DNA of 64,000 bases. Origin: Megascapheus bottae. Lineage: Eukaryota > Chordata > Mammalia > Rodentia > Geomyidae. Position 1 is the first letter of the stretch. Every line of letters starts with the position of its first letter. The stretch is from the NCBI GenBank assembly GCA_024803745.1, contig JANJXV010000039.1, positions 11,387,501 through 11,451,500 on the forward strand, read 5' to 3'. The position numbers were made by a program, and so were the translations under genes. Shown piece by piece: positions 23,340 through 34,671 of the stretch. The notes below the pieces were generated by a model, which saw nothing but the letters and a program-made list of their open reading frames with translations, was not told the origin of the DNA and did not search any database.

Positions 23340-23745
23340 TTGATAAAACTGTAAAATCCCTAACTACTAAGGAGAACAGAAATAAAATTCCCTTGCTGTT
23401 TTCCTGTAGAAGCTCTTGCCCTAACAATGAAGGGCTCTGGTACTTGAGTTTATTTTGGTCAGATGACCACAATGGGAGAGGGGAGGGCATTGACCTGTGT
23501 CTTCAAGTAAAGCCAGAAGGCAAGGAGAGTGGAGGCTCATTTCTGATGCTTCTGGGTCATGTGCTTGGCTGGACTGCACGCACTTCCAAAACACTTCCTG
23601 GTTCTTCCTGCAGAGGGCAGGTGGGAGAAGCAGCTGGGAGAGGTCAGCTTAGTGAGGCAGCTTAGAAAGGGACAGGTCCGTGGGACCAGGACAGACACTG
23701 TTGCCAGACAGCACCAGAAGCAGAAATACATACTTTAAAGATGGA

Positions 23746-24163
23746 CTGGGAGCTGGGCGCTGGTGGCTCACACCTGTCATCCTATCTACTCAGGAGGCTG
23801 AAACCTGAGGATTGAGGTTAAAACTCAGCCTGGTCAGGAAAGGCTGTGAGACTCTCATCTCCAATTATCCAACCCAAAGCCAGAAATGGAACTGTGGCTC
23901 AAGGGATAGACAGCCAGCCTTGAGAACAAGCTAAGGGACAGCATCCAGGTCTTGAGTTCAAGCCCTGTACTAGCACAAATAAAGAGGACTGCCAATTATC
24001 AGAGCAGATGTGCAACTGACACTTGCAAGGTACACACAGTGTACTTTCAGCAAATTCAGCAAAAATAGTTAGGTCTTGTTGCTGTGGGGGTACACACCGG
24101 GAACCCAGCACTCCACAGGCTGAGGCACCAGTACCCAGACTTCTAGTCTCTAGCCTAGAAAAC

Positions 24164-24201
<38 letters not shown>
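23746..24201 (+). mobile_element. Family B SINE, B1-like fragment and (CA)n
   Basis: A family B copy at 23748-23978. A diverged B1-like scrap (GGGAACCCAGCACTCCACAGGCTGAGG) lies at about 24097-24125. A CA run occupies 24169-24201. Confidence 0.75.
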
Positions 24202-24202
<1 letters not shown>

Positions 24203-24213
24203 CAAAATTTTTG

Positions 24214-24320
24214 TTTTTTGATTTTTATTGTTTAAATTTTATTGTAAAGGTGATGTACAGGGGGTTAAAGCTAAATAAGTAAGGAAATGAGTACATTCCT
24301 TGTTGAACAGTATTTTCCCC
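24214..24320 (-). mobile_element. L1 3'-UTR fragment
   Basis: TTTTATTGTAAAGGTGATGTACAGGGGG and GAGTACATTCCTTGTTGAAC resemble the reverse of a common rodent L1 3' UTR. It is cut by the next SINE. Confidence 0.55.
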
Positions 24321-24930
24321 TCCATAATTGGTCATGGGGCTTGAATTCTGGGTCTGGGCACTGTCCTCTGAGGTCTTCAGCCCTACCCCTGGAGCCACAG
24401 CAACAATTCCAGTTTCCTAGTGGTTAATTAGAGCTAAGAGTCTCATGGACTTGAGGGCCTGAGTTGGTTTTGAACTGAGATCCTAAGATCTCAGCCTCCT
24501 GAGTAGCTAGGATTACAGGTAAGAGCCACCGTGCCTGGCTCCCAACCAAAATTTAAAAAAAAAATTTTTATTTGATTCTTTTCACAAAGAAGGAATCAAC
24601 TAGAGGTTCCCAACAAGAGGTAGTGAGAAAGGGAGGGAGGGAAGAAGGGAGAGAGGGAATACCTGAGTGCTATGCAAACTATTTCAGTTTGAAACAAAGT
24701 TGTTTATTCATTTATTTATTCATTGGCCAGTCCTAGGGCTTAAGCTTCTTTTTGCCCAGGGCTAGCATTGTACTTGAACCACAGCTCCACTACTAGCATT
24801 TTGCTGGTTAACTGGAGAATAAGAGACTCAAGGACTTTCCTGCCCATGCTCTAGCTTCGAACTCTGATCCTGAGATCTCATCTCCTGAGTAGCTAGGATG
24901 ACAAGCAGTAAGCCACCAATTCACCCCACC
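24321..24930 (-). mobile_element. Two family B SINEs
   Basis: Reverse copies at 24328-24540 (GGTCATGGGGCTTGAATTC to CCGTGCCTGGC) and 24725-24925. Between them lies a GGGA/GAGA purine run (24630-24655). Confidence 0.8.
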
Positions 24931-24975
24931 CCCCCACACACACCCCAAATCTACATTTGAAAAAAATAAGTGAAG

Positions 24976-25210
24976 GGCCTGGTAGTGTGGCCTGGCAGTA
25001 GAGAGCTTGCTTAGCATGCACAAAGTCCTAGGTTCGATTCCTTGGTACCATATACACAGAAAAGTGCGTGGCTCAAGTGGGACCACAGGCCTTGAGAAAA
25101 CCTAAGGACAGTGCCCAGGCCCTGAGTTCAAGCCCAAGGACTGGCAGGAAGGAAGGAAGGAAGGAAAGAAGGAAGGAAGGAAGGAAGGAAGGAAGGAAGG
25201 ACGGACGGAC
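24976..25210 (+). mobile_element. Family A SINE with (GGAA)n tail
   Basis: GGCCTGGTAGTGTGGCCTGG left half; the link between the halves is shortened (AAAAGTGCGTGGCTCAAG); tail GGAA repeats 25146-25205, drifting to GGAC. Confidence 0.85.
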
Positions 25211-25664
25211 GGGAGAAATAACTGAAAAGCAAAAGTGTTACCTGAATCACTTTTTTCAAACATGTAAACATGACTTACAAATTGAGCAAGGAAGAGAGCA
25301 GACCTTAGCAGAGCCCACCTTATCTCTATCTACACTAGCTCAGAGGCTTCCTCGCCACTGCCCAGGGGAGTCTAATGCCCTCAGGGACACATCTCACTGC
25401 CTGGAGGCCCTTCTACAAAGTCTTTTCTTCCACTGTTTGACTTCTAATTCTATGTGGCATTCCAATGTAAATTCAAGACTGTCCAGTCACTGGGCTATTG
25501 ATTTCTGGGATGATGTGACAGGTGCCCAGGCACCCCTAACTTACAGGCCAGAAGCAACCCCAGGAGGCAGGGTCATAATTCTCAACAACATTCACCTGCC
25601 ACCCAGAAACTATCTGAGCTTTTTCTTTGATTAGTTGCTTTTGGTTTGTTTTGGAGTGTGTGTG
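25211..25664. other. Unique intron 1 sequence
   Basis: About 450 bp. An open frame crosses it but begins inside the SINE and matches nothing I know. Confidence 0.55.
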
Positions 25665-25890
25665 TGTGTCCTGACTGGAACTTGAACTCAGGGCCTGAAT
25701 CTGCCCCTGAGCTTTTCTGCTCAAGGTTAGTCAGTGCTCTACCACTTGGTCTACAGCTCTACTTCCTGCCTTTTTGGTGAATAACTGAAGAGTCTTATGG
25801 ACTTTCCTGCCGAGGCTAGTTTCAAACCATTATACTCAGATCTCAGCCTCCTGAGTAGCTGGGATTACAGGCATGACCCACCAGTGCCTG
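25665..25890 (-). mobile_element. Family B SINE
   Basis: Reverse copy headed by a short GT run (25655-25667). Right module CTTGAACTCAGGGCCTGAATC, left half GTAGCTGGGATTACAGGCATG. Bases 25891-26087 are unique. Confidence 0.85.
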
Positions 25891-26099
25891 AGTGGATTTA
25901 GCCTTAAAAAGGAAGTTATTTCTGACATGTTCTAAAATATGGATGAACCCTGAAGACATGTAAGGTGAGATAACTGCTCAATAACTGGCAAATACTAACT
26001 GATTCTATGAGATGCCTAATGAAATTTAGGCAGAAGCATCAGAATGGTGTGAAGGTTATCAGACTGGGGCAGAGAACTACAGTTGAAAATACAAGGGTT

Positions 26100-26286
26100 A
26101 GGGGCCGGGAGTTTGGCCTAGTGGTTAAAGTGCTTGCCTAGCATGCACGAAAACCCGGGTTCGATTCCTTGGTACCACATACATAGACAAAAGCCGGAAA
26201 TGGTGCTGAGGCTCAAGTGGTAGAGCTCTAGCCTTGAGAAAGTCCAAGGACAGTGCTCAAGCCCTGAGCTCAAGCCCAGGACTGGC

Positions 26287-26310
<24 letters not shown>
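26100..26310 (+). mobile_element. Family A SINE, well preserved
   Basis: GGGGCCGGGAGTTTGGCC to CAGGACTGGC with a long uninterrupted poly(A). Target-site duplication AATACAAGGGTT at 26088-26099 and 26311-26322. The clean tail marks it as one of the youngest insertions. Confidence 0.95.
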
Positions 26311-26317
<7 letters not shown>

Positions 26318-26322
26318 GGGTT

Positions 26323-26515
26323 TGGATGACAAGGTTACAATAGACATTCTAGTAGCAGGCACTAGTGATTGAGATCTAAGGAGCCCCCAGCCCAGGAAAG
26401 GAAAGTCTGAGACACCAAAAGGCCTGAAGTGGAGCTGTAGCTCAGAGCAAAAAAGCTCAGGGACAGTGCCCAGACCCTGAGTGCAGGCCCTAAGACTGAC
26501 ACACACCCAAAATAA
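26323..26515 (+). mobile_element. Degraded family B SINE
   Basis: GCAGGCACTAGTGATTGAGATC has lost most of the left half; right module GAAGTGGAGCTGTAGCTCAG to CCTAAGACTGAC remains. Confidence 0.7.
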
Positions 26516-27187
26516 GGAAGTCCTAGTGATTACAGCTGACCAAGAGAGACAATGTTATTAATGTCCTTCAGTTGTCCACTTCAGAGAATTAACATTCTAA
26601 ATGGTAAACTTTCTGCTATATGTATATTTTAGTATAATTTTTAAATGTCAAATTCTAGGTGATAAAACTGAATCAAGATAAAATTTTTTAACTCAAAAAG
26701 GCATGTAAGAAAGACTACATGCTGTTTATAAGAGACATACTTTGCATACTTTGAACGCAAATAGATTGAAGTTCAAAGACAAAAATAATAATAGAGCATA
26801 AAAAAAAAGAAAGCAAGATATGCTGGTGCATACTAATACCCAACAAAGGAGACTTGGCGAAGAGAAGTATCACTGGAGATAAAAATACTTCAAAATGATA
26901 AAAAGGTCAATGACCAGGAAGTTATTGCGATCCTCGATTTGTATTCACTGAGTACCACAACTAACACCACAGCAGAGATTTTTTAATACATATCTCTTGA
27001 TAACTGGCAAAATTAGCCCATAAAAAAATCAACATGGATATAAAATACTTAAACAATACATTCAGCCATACTAACGTGCTGTAACTCAAAAACTGCAGAA
27101 ATGGGGAGGGGGGTAAGTCTAATCAATCAAGGTATGAACCTCCACCCCTTGGGTAATAACTGATGCTAATAAAAAATATTTAAAATA

Positions 27188-27386
27188 GGGGCCGGGAGTT
27201 TGGCCTAGTGGTAGAGTGCTTGCCTAGCATGCACGAAGACCCGGGTTCGATTCCTCGGTACTCCACATACATAGCAAAAAAGCCAGAAGTGGTGCTGAGT
27301 CTCAAGTGGTACAGTGCTAGCCTTGACAAAGTCCAAGGACAGTGCTCAAGCCCTGAGCCCAAGCCCAGGACTGGCAAAAAAAAAAA
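27188..27386 (+). mobile_element. Family A SINE inserted in L1
   Basis: Complete copy, B box GGTTCGATTCC, poly(A). Target-site duplication ATTTAAAATA on both sides (27178-27187 and from 27387). Confidence 0.93.
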
Positions 27387-27429
27387 ATTTAAAATAAAAA
27401 CATACAAAACTGACATTCTTTCCAACAGA

Positions 27430-27745
27430 GCCCAGTGTGTTACACACCTGTAATTTCCATATCTGAGGGCTGAACTCTGGAGGATCATGGTCAGAGGCCA
27501 GCCCCAACAGAAAGTTCACAAGTAGTCCATCTCAACAAATAAAAACCTGGGCACAGTGGCTAGAACATGTAAGCCAGCTACTCAGGAAGTGTGAACAGGA
27601 AGAACAATCCAGGTCTGCTGGGGAAAAAAATATAAGAACCTGTTCAAAAAATAAGAGCAAAACAGGCTGCAGACATGAACCAAGAGTAGATCACTTGCCT
27701 AGCAGGCAAAAGGCTGAGGTCAAACCCCAGCACAACTAAATACTT
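27430..27745 (+). mobile_element. Family B fragment and old B1+ID dimer
   Basis: A family B left-half scrap at 27430-27535. Then a different dimer at 27545-27740: B1-like GGGCACAGTGGCTAGAACATG followed by an ID-type right half, TCACTTGCCTAGCAGGC and GGTCAAACCCCAGCAC. This matches the B1-dID architecture known from other rodents. Confidence 0.7.
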
Positions 27746-27855
27746 CCAACTATGACAATGTCATTGAATGTGCATATACCCTAAGGCAATGATGTAAATA
27801 AATACATATAGTGTAAGGAAACCCATAGATGTTAATAATCTAAGCGTTCTTCTCT

Positions 27856-28053
27856 GGGGCCGGGAGTTTGACCTAGTGGTGAAGTATTTGCCTAGCATGC
27901 ACAAAGACCAGAGTTTGATTCCTTGGTACCACATACATAGACAAGGCCAGAAGTGGTGCTGTGGCTCAAGTGGTAGAGTTCTAGCCTGAGAAAGTCCAAA
28001 GACAGCACTCAGGCCTTGAGTTTCAGCCCCAGGAGTGGCAAAAAAAAAAAAAA
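27856..28053 (+). mobile_element. Family A SINE
   Basis: GGGGCCGGGAGTTTGACC to CCCCAGGAGTGGC with poly(A). The left-half B box is altered (GTTTGATTCC). Confidence 0.9.
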
Positions 28054-28103
28054 GCAGAAATCAATGAAAATTTAAGAGAAAAATCAGCAAAACCAAAAAT
28101 TGG

Positions 28104-28322
28104 GGGGACTAGGAGTTTGGCCTAGTGGTAGCATGCTTGTCAAGCATGCACTAAGACCCAGGTTCAATTCCTCGGTACCATATACATAGAAAAAAGCCAG
28201 ATGTAGTGCTGTGGCTCAAGTGACAGGGTTCTAGCCTTGAGGAAAAAAAAAAAACCAAGGACAGTGCTCAGGCCCTGAGCTCAAGCCTAAGATTGGCAAA
28301 ATAAATAAATAATAAAAAAATA
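28104..28322 (+). mobile_element. Family A SINE inserted in L1
   Basis: GGGGACTAGGAGTTTGGCC to CCTAAGATTGGC with an AAAT-rich tail. AAAAATTGG stands on both sides; the L1 reading resumes directly after it. Confidence 0.9.
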
Positions 28323-28626
28323 AAAAAATTGGTTCCTTTAAAAAAGTTGATACTACATTACTGCACTACTACCCTCATAAGAAGACTAACTAAGGTGGGA
28401 GAGAAGGAAATATCACAGATTACAAATAACACAATTACAAAACAAAGACTGTGCTACCAAAACTGCAGATATTTGAGTTACGAATAATTCAAAGCTGAGA
28501 AAATTGAAAACTTTCATATAAAAACAGCAAATGCTTGAAAAAAATCACACTGCTTAAACTGATAAAATTAGAAACACAAAAACTGCACAGTTCTCTAACA
28601 AAGAAATTAAGCTTATATTTTGGGGG

Positions 28627-28838
28627 TTTATTTGTGCTAATCCCAGGGGCTTAAACTCAGGGCCCGGGCACTGTCCTTGAGTTTTTTTATTCAAGGCTGG
28701 CACTCACTTTAGGTACAACTCTATTCTGTCTTTTTGGTAGTTAAATGCCTGCATAGGCTAGCACTGAACTATGATCCTCAGATCTCAGCCTCCTAAGTAG
28801 CTAGTATTACAGACCTGAGCCACCAACGCCAGCTATAA
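28627..28838 (-). mobile_element. Family B SINE inserted in L1
   Basis: Reverse copy from GCTAATCCCAGGGGCTTAAAC to GTAGCTAGTATTACAGACCTG. The segment GTTAACTGGAGATAAGAGTC is deleted. Confidence 0.8.
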
Positions 28839-29156
28839 AATATACAGATGAGGCCAGCATAATCTGAAATTGACACAGAACATCACAAGGCAATTACAGC
28901 CATCACAATCACAATCTCTCGTAGGTCACCGAAACAAGGCACCTAGACAGACTAGGATAAAGCAAGGCCTCAATGGTGTTTCATAATTTCAAAAAACTAA
29001 GTAATTAATATTAATATCTCCATCAACAGAAAAGGCATTTGAAAGACTCAGCATCTACTCATGATAAAAAGAGCTATGTATCACTTGTAAAAGAGAAGAC
29101 TTAAAGCTACCCTACTCAGGGAAACATGCTGGCACAACTCTATACTAAAGGCTCTT

Positions 29157-29375
29157 TACCTGGGTGCCGCAGCTCATGCTTATAATTGCAGCTACTCAGG
29201 AGACTGAGATCTGAGGATAGAGGTTAGAAGCCAGCCCAGGCCACAAAGTCTGTGAGACTCTTCTCTTCAATGAACTACCAAAAGCAGGAAAGCAGCCATG
29301 ACTGACTTAGCGGAAGAGTGTCAGCCTTGAGGTCCCAAGTCCAAGTCCCAGAACTGACTAGTGCAAAAAATCAAA
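29157..29375 (+). mobile_element. Family B SINE inserted in L1
   Basis: GGGTGCCGCAGCTCATGC left half; right module GACTGACTTAGCGGAAGAG to CCCAGAACTGAC, diverged. Confidence 0.8.
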
Positions 29376-29380
29376 CAAAA

Positions 29381-29642
29381 GGGCCGGGAGTTTAGCCTAG
29401 TGGTAGAGTGCTTGCCTACCATGCACGAAAACCCAGGTTGGATTCCTCAGTACCACATACATAGAAAAATGCCCGAAGTGGTGCTGAGGCTCAAGTGGTA
29501 GAGCTCTAGCCTTGAGAAAGTCCAAGGACAGTGCTCAGACCCTGAGCTCAAGCCCAGGACTGGCAAAACAAACAAACAAACAAAAAAAACCGTTGGGCCC
29601 AGAGCATAGCCTAGTGGTAGAGTTCTCACCTAGCAAAAACAA
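29381..29642 (+). mobile_element. Family A SINE and a truncated second family A
   Basis: A complete copy at 29381-29567 with CAAA-repeat tail (to 29588). A second starts GGGCCCAGAGCATAGCCTAGTGG and stops after CACCTAGCAAAAAC, i.e. only the A-box end of the left half. Confidence 0.85.
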
Positions 29643-29717
29643 AAGGGGGGTGTTATCAAGAAAGTGGAAATTATCTATAAGAGAATGAAAGAAAATGTTT
29701 GTAATCACAAATAAGAG

Positions 29718-29860
29718 CTTAAGATCCAGATATAGGAAGTGGCGCTATAGCTCAAGTGATAGAGCAATAGCCTTCAGATGAAGAGTACAGGGACAGCACC
29801 CAGGCCCAGAGTCGAAGCCTCACGAGTGACACCCCCTACCCCCCGCCTCCAAAAAGATCC
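29718..29860 (+). mobile_element. Right module of a SINE inserted in L1
   Basis: GGAAGTGGCGCTATAGCTCAAG to CCCAGAGTCGAAGCCTCACG without a left half; a C-rich tail follows. Confidence 0.7.
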
Positions 29861-30639
29861 AGATATATAGATTTCTTCTGTCTCATCAGCAAACTGACGA
29901 ACCAATTACACAGTGGGCAAAGGGCCTGAGTAGAGGCTCTGCCGAGGTGATGGCCAATGATCATGCACAGGTGAGCAGCATGCTTCACTATTAGGGACGT
30001 GGACCTGGAGAGCACGGCGGGAGGCCTGCACACTGGAAGATGGCTATAATGAGGAAGATGGAAGGTAAGAACCAATGTGGCCAACACGACTCACACGCCC
30101 TTCCCTGCAGCTGGAAAGATGCAGCCACCATGAAAAACATCCTGGAGTGTCTCTGACAGTTTCCAGAGGATTTAGCAACTCTAGTCCCAGGATAGACAGC
30201 AAAGAAGGAAAGCCTGAGTGCAGAAAAACTGGCATAATCCTCCAGAAGAGACAGGCACCAAGGACCAACGAGGGAGCAGGACTTGGTCACAAAAAGGAAT
30301 AAAGTGAACATGCACTGCACTGGTAAACTTTCACCAAGTGCAATAAACCACAGGCCTGGGGACAAGCACTCCCTCATTCCACCCAGCTGAATGGAGAAAC
30401 TCATGTAAGGAGAGAGCCCATCAGTGCTTACCAGGTTAGGTGAGCGGGAGGATGAAGTTCTGGAAACAAGGTGATGATCACCTATCAGTGAGGGTAACCA
30501 TGGTCACAAAGTGCACACCTGAATAGGTAACAGGTAAAGGGGAGCTGACAAGCCCAGCTACGTAGGAGGGGAAGACCAGGTACAGCTTCAGTCCAGGATA
30601 GCAAGGGCATAAACGAAATGTCCCATCACAGTCAGTAAG

Positions 30640-30986
30640 GTGGCATGGTGGGCATACCTAAAATCCTAGTTATAGAAAAGGCCATAGGATGGAGGATCAC
30701 AATTGAAGGCTGGCCACTGGCAGAAAGAAAGACACAAGACTATCTGAAGATAATACAGAAAGGGAAAGGGAAAAGGGGGGCGTAGAAGGGGTTTACCTTA
30801 AAGATCCTGTGGTAGAGCGCCTGCCTAGCAAGCACAAAGCCCTATGTTCAAACCCCAGTACCCCATTCTCAGGAATAAAATTTTGTAAGTCAGTGGTAAC
30901 ACTTGCCTGTCATTGTAAAACCCTAAGTTCTATCCCCAGCACTGCAGAAAAAGAGAAAGATGGTAAATTTTATCTTTCACTACAAA

Positions 30987-31023
<37 letters not shown>
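30640..31023 (+). mobile_element. B1+ID dimer, ID-like monomer and (AAT)n
   Basis: B1-like GGTGGCATGGTGGGCATACC, a purine-rich linker, then ID-type GGTAGAGCGCCTGCCTAGC and GTTCAAACCCCAGTACC (30640-30865). A second ID-like B box CTAAGTTCTATCCCCAGCAC lies at 30930-30945. An AAT run occupies 30988-31023. Confidence 0.7.
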
Positions 31024-31025
<2 letters not shown>

Positions 31026-31027
31026 GG

Positions 31028-31567
31028 GGCCAGGACTTTGGCGTAATGGTTCAAGTGGTAGTGTGACAGCTGGAGGGTGGGGGAGGACTGAAGGACAGTG
31101 CACAGGCCCTAATCTCAAGCTTCAGTACCAGCACAAAAATAGATAGCAGAGGGGCCGGGAGTTTGGCCTAGTGGTAGAGTGCTTGCCTAGCATGCATGAA
31201 GACCCGGGTTCAATTCCTTGGTACCACATACGTAGAAAAAAGCTGGAAGTGGTGCTGTGGTTCAAGTGGTAGAGCTCTAGCCTTGAGAAAGTCCAAGGAC
31301 AGTGCTCAGGCCCTGAGCTCAAGGCCAAAACTGGCAAAAACAAAAAAAGATAGCAGAATGATGATAGAAATAACGTTCTGGGCTGGGAATCTGGCCTAGT
31401 GATAGAGTGCTTGCCTATCATGCACAAAGACCCTGGCTCGATTCCTCAGTACCACATATATAGAGAAGCCAGAAGCAGCACTAGGGCTCCAGGGGTAGGG
31501 CTCTAGCCTTGAGGAAAGCCCAAGAACAGTGCTCAGGCCAAGTTCAAGCCCCAGGATAGGCAAAAAA
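31028..31567 (+). mobile_element. Solo right module and two family A SINEs
   Basis: A right-module remnant at 31028-31135. A family A copy at 31151-31340 with target duplication AGATAGCAGA (31141-31150 and 31349-31358). A second family A at 31381-31567 with AGAAATAAC on both sides. Confidence 0.9.
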
Positions 31568-31632
31568 AGAAATAACAGCCTGAATTAAAGACAGCAACAT
31601 TCATGGTAAGAAGGCCTGCCACAAAGGTTCTT

Positions 31633-31833
31633 GTTCTTTTTTTTTTTGCCAGTCCTGGGCTTGGGCTCAGGGCCTGAGCACTGTCCTTGGACTTTCTCAA
31701 GGCTAGAGCTCTACCACTTGAGCCTCAGCACCACTTCTGGCTTTTTTCTATGTATGTGGTACCGAGGAATCGAACCCAGGTCTTCATGCATGCTAGGCAA
31801 GCACTTTAACCACTAGGCCAAACTCCCGGCCCC
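31633..31833 (-). mobile_element. Family A SINE, well preserved
   Basis: Reverse copy, GCCAGTCCTGGGCTTGGG to CCAAACTCCCGGCCCC. Target duplication AGGTTCTTGTTCTT, 14 bp, at 31625-31638 and 31834-31847. Confidence 0.95.
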
Positions 31834-31854
31834 AGGTTCTTGTTCTTCTGCGTG

Positions 31855-32205
31855 GAGTTTCATTTTGTTCTCAGCAATACTGAGGTTTGAACTCAGAACC
31901 TTAGATTGCTAGGCAAACATTCTACCAGTTGAGTCATGACTCCACCTCTTTTGGCTTGTCATTTGCTTTTTATTTTTGCCAGTCCTGGGCCTTGAACTCA
32001 AGGCTACAGCTCTACTACTTGAGCCACAGCACTAGAACCTGGTCTAGGCAAGCACTTTATCCCTAAATCAAACTAACAGCCTAGCTTTAGTTGTTTTTCA
32101 GACAGGGTCTCTAACATTCATTTACCTGGACTGATTCAAACCCTGACCCTACCTACAGCCTCCTGCCTAGCTAGGATTCCAGGCATGTGCTACCATGCCC
32201 AGCCA
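31855..32205 (-). mobile_element. B1+ID dimer split by a family A remnant
   Basis: A reverse ID half (ATACTGAGGTTTGAACTCAG, CTAGGCAAACATTCTACC) at 31860-31955; a shortened reverse family A (GCCAGTCCTGGGCCTTGAAC ... ) at 31975-32085; then a reverse B1 half, GACAGGGTCTCTAACATTC to CATGCCCAGCC, at 32090-32205. Confidence 0.7.
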
Positions 32206-33169
32206 CAAAGACTTCCTTACAGAAAAATGCCAGCTCATAAATACTGATCATTAGGAAATGGCTAATGGGTAACCAGTAATAATAACTGACTGGGAAAGGA
32301 TCAACCATGGAAGAGACTTTTGGGGGATAGAATAATCCCACTGTCTTAAAGCACTGCTGCACACTTAAAGGGCTTATTCTATGCACAGAGGAAAGGCACA
32401 TTTATGGTGCACAGCCCAGGCAGATGCCATGCTAAACAAGTAGACCTGTAGTATGATAGTGCGGGAAGCCACTGCTAACCAATACCCCCGGCCCATACCC
32501 CCAGTGAAGACACCTAACTTGATTTTTTCCTGATCTTTCTCCCAATTGTGGGACATTTGTAAGGAAACTGACCTACTGGCTCCAAAAGTGTCAATTTCCT
32601 AGAGAAGAGTCAACAGGAGGATTGTTACAGGAGACAAGAAGCTCACACAGTCCAGTGTAATGGTAGCCTTGGACTGCATCTTGCATTGAAGAAGAAGAAA
32701 GCGATAAAGGACTACTTTAGGAAGAAAAAAAAAAAAAAGCTGGGGAGGGGAGCAGGGAATTTTAATTTGCTGGCTGTCAATGTTAATTTCTTGGGTCTGA
32801 AACAACACATTATGGCTATATAGGAGAATGACCTTGTTCTAAAAAGATATGTGGCTAAGATCTAAGGATGTGATAATATCTGTAATGTATTTCCAAACAG
32901 CTCAGCAGGGGAAAAAGAAAGACAGAGACAAAACAGGAACAGAGAGAAAGGAAAGCATTTGAGACAGTATTAACTGGTGAGTGATTGTATAGCGTCTGTG
33001 CTGTTACAGCCAGCATTTGTGAATGACCCTCCAGGGCTGTGGAAATGTACAGTTCAAAAATGTTGAAGGCCAAAGAAACCTCTACTAGGTGTGACAGACA
33101 CAAGGGCTTCTGATTGGCTGCCTGCAAGCAGCCTCCTTCTGAGAGCTTGTACAGCCAGAGGTGATAGTA
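32206..33169. other. Unique intron 1 sequence, ~960 bp
   Basis: No SINE or L1 recognised. Short antisense open frames near 32171-33127 match nothing known. Confidence 0.55.
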
Positions 33170-33176
33170 TAAATTT

Positions 33177-33362
33177 CCGGGAGTTTGGTCTAGTGGTAGA
33201 GTGTCTACCTAGCAAGCACGAAGACCCAGGTTCAATTCCTCAGTACCACATACATAGAAAAAGCCAGAAATTGTGCTGTGGCTCAAGTGGTAGAGCTGTG
33301 GCTTTGAGAAAGACCTAGGACAGCCCTCAGGTCCTGAGCTCAAGCCCAGGAGTGGCCAAAAA
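33177..33362 (+). mobile_element. Family A SINE
   Basis: 5' end slightly truncated (CGGGAGTTTGGTCTAGTGG). Target duplication TAAATTTCC at 33170-33178 and 33366-33374. Left B box GGTTCAATTCC. Confidence 0.9.
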
Positions 33363-33489
33363 GAGTAAATTTCCAATTGGTCTCACCATCAGATTTAAGC
33401 AAATGGCATTCCCCATACTTCCCTCGCAAACATTTTGCAGTTGTGGAACTTTTTTCAACAGCCTAAAGATGAAGGAGTAGAGTACAAAA

Positions 33490-33690
33490 GATTGGCTCAT
33501 GCCTGTAATCCTGGCTACTCAGGAAGCTAAGATCTGAAGTCCATGAGACTCTTATCTCCGATTAACCACTAGAAAACTGGAAGTGTCGCTGGGCTCCAGG
33601 GGTAGGGTGGTAGCCTTGAGCTGAAGAGCTCAAGGACAGCATTCAGGCCCAGAGTTCAAGCCCCACAACCCACCAAAAAAAAAAAAATAA
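33490..33690 (+). mobile_element. Family B SINE, internally deleted
   Basis: GGCTCATGCCTGTAATCCTGG; the CAAAGCCAGCCCAGG part is missing; right module CGCTGGGCTCCAGGGGTAG; poly(A). Confidence 0.8.
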
Positions 33691-33984
33691 TAAGCAGAGT
33701 TTACTGAGAACATCTCAATCACTGTGGCCAGCCCCTATGGTCCTCAGGACTGGTAGTGGCAGTATGCCTGACATACCTGCTTTACAAACTTACAAGTAAA
33801 CTTGTAAACTTATAAGTAGTCATAAGTCACCCAAGCAGAAAAGCCCATGAGGCTCCATCTCCAATTAACCAGCAAAATGCCATATTGGAAGCATGGCTCA
33901 AGTGTGAGAACACCATCTGTGAGACAGAAGCTCCTAGATGACAATGGAAGATGACAACTTCAGAACTCCAGGAGAGGGCTAGGG

Positions 33985-34055
33985 ATGCAGCTCAGTGGTA
34001 GAGTGCTTACCTATATACTGTACATGTACCTGGGCCCAATCTACAATCACTGCAA
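33985..34055 (+). mobile_element. Old ID monomer
   Basis: GGGCTAGGGATGCAGCTCAG and AGTGGTAGAGTGCTTACC give a near-canonical ID A-box region, with a poor B box. No right module. This is the ancestral type from which the family A left half is derived. Confidence 0.7.
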
Positions 34056-34224
34056 AATCAGGACACAAGAAAACACCAACTCTACTAGGAAACTACTGTT
34101 AAAAGTAACTATTCATCAAAAGGATACTATTATAGTGCTAACTCAAGCATAGGACTAAGGAAAGTATAGTTTGTTTTGTGATAAAACATTTGTATCAAAA
34201 ATCTATGAAGAGTCATGCACAGAT

Positions 34225-34456
34225 GGCTCATACTAGCTAATCAGATGTAATACTAGCTAATCAGAGGCTAAGATCTAAGAATCCTAGTTCAAAGTCAGCC
34301 TGGACAGGAAAATCCATCAGACTCTTAGCTCCAGCTGACATTCAAAAGAGCGGAAGTGGAGGTGTGACTCAAGGATAGACCAACCTTGAGTGAAAATGCT
34401 AAGGAAAAGTGACCAGGCCCTGAGTTCAAGCCCCAGGGAGGGAGGGAGGGAAGGAC
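34225..34456 (+). mobile_element. Family B SINE with GGGA tail
   Basis: GATGGCTCATACTAGC with a local duplication (TACTAGCTAATCAGA twice). Right module to TTCAAGCCCCAGGGA, then GGGA repeats. Confidence 0.75.
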
Positions 34457-34671
34457 AGACGGATTATTTACTTCTAATGTGTATAATTCTCCAAGGATCT
34501 ATTACCAGGAAAGCATAAGCTATTTCAAACTTCCGGGAAAGAATTACATGGGGTACTCAATAATTAAAAAAAAAAATCATCCAAAATAAACCATAAAACC
34601 ATACTACCAATTTCTTTTTTCACGCCATCATAGAAAGCTCAGCAATTCTGCCAATAAAATGTAATAGTGCT

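Larger units (their letters stand above)
26520..30545 (+). mobile_element. Ancient L1 (ORF2 to 3' UTR), antisense to URI1, split by many SINEs
   Basis: Segments appear in L1 order: 26700-27060 (endonuclease region: TGCTGTTTATAAGAGACATAC, later ATCAACATGGATATAAAA), 28050-28610 (CAGCAAAACCAAAAATTGG, AAGAAGACTAACTAAGG), 28850-29150 (ATGAGGCCAGCATAATC, CAGAAAAGGCATTTGAAAG: reverse-transcriptase region), and 29640-30545 (ACCAATTACACAGTGGGCAAAGG, then 3' UTR). Reading frames are destroyed. The gaps between segments are filled by SINEs. Confidence 0.7.

Noticed and set aside
26100..26310. tRNA gene (A box and B box present)
   Set aside because: The same left half recurs dozens of times with a right module, poly(A) and target-site duplications; it is a SINE without a functional cloverleaf.
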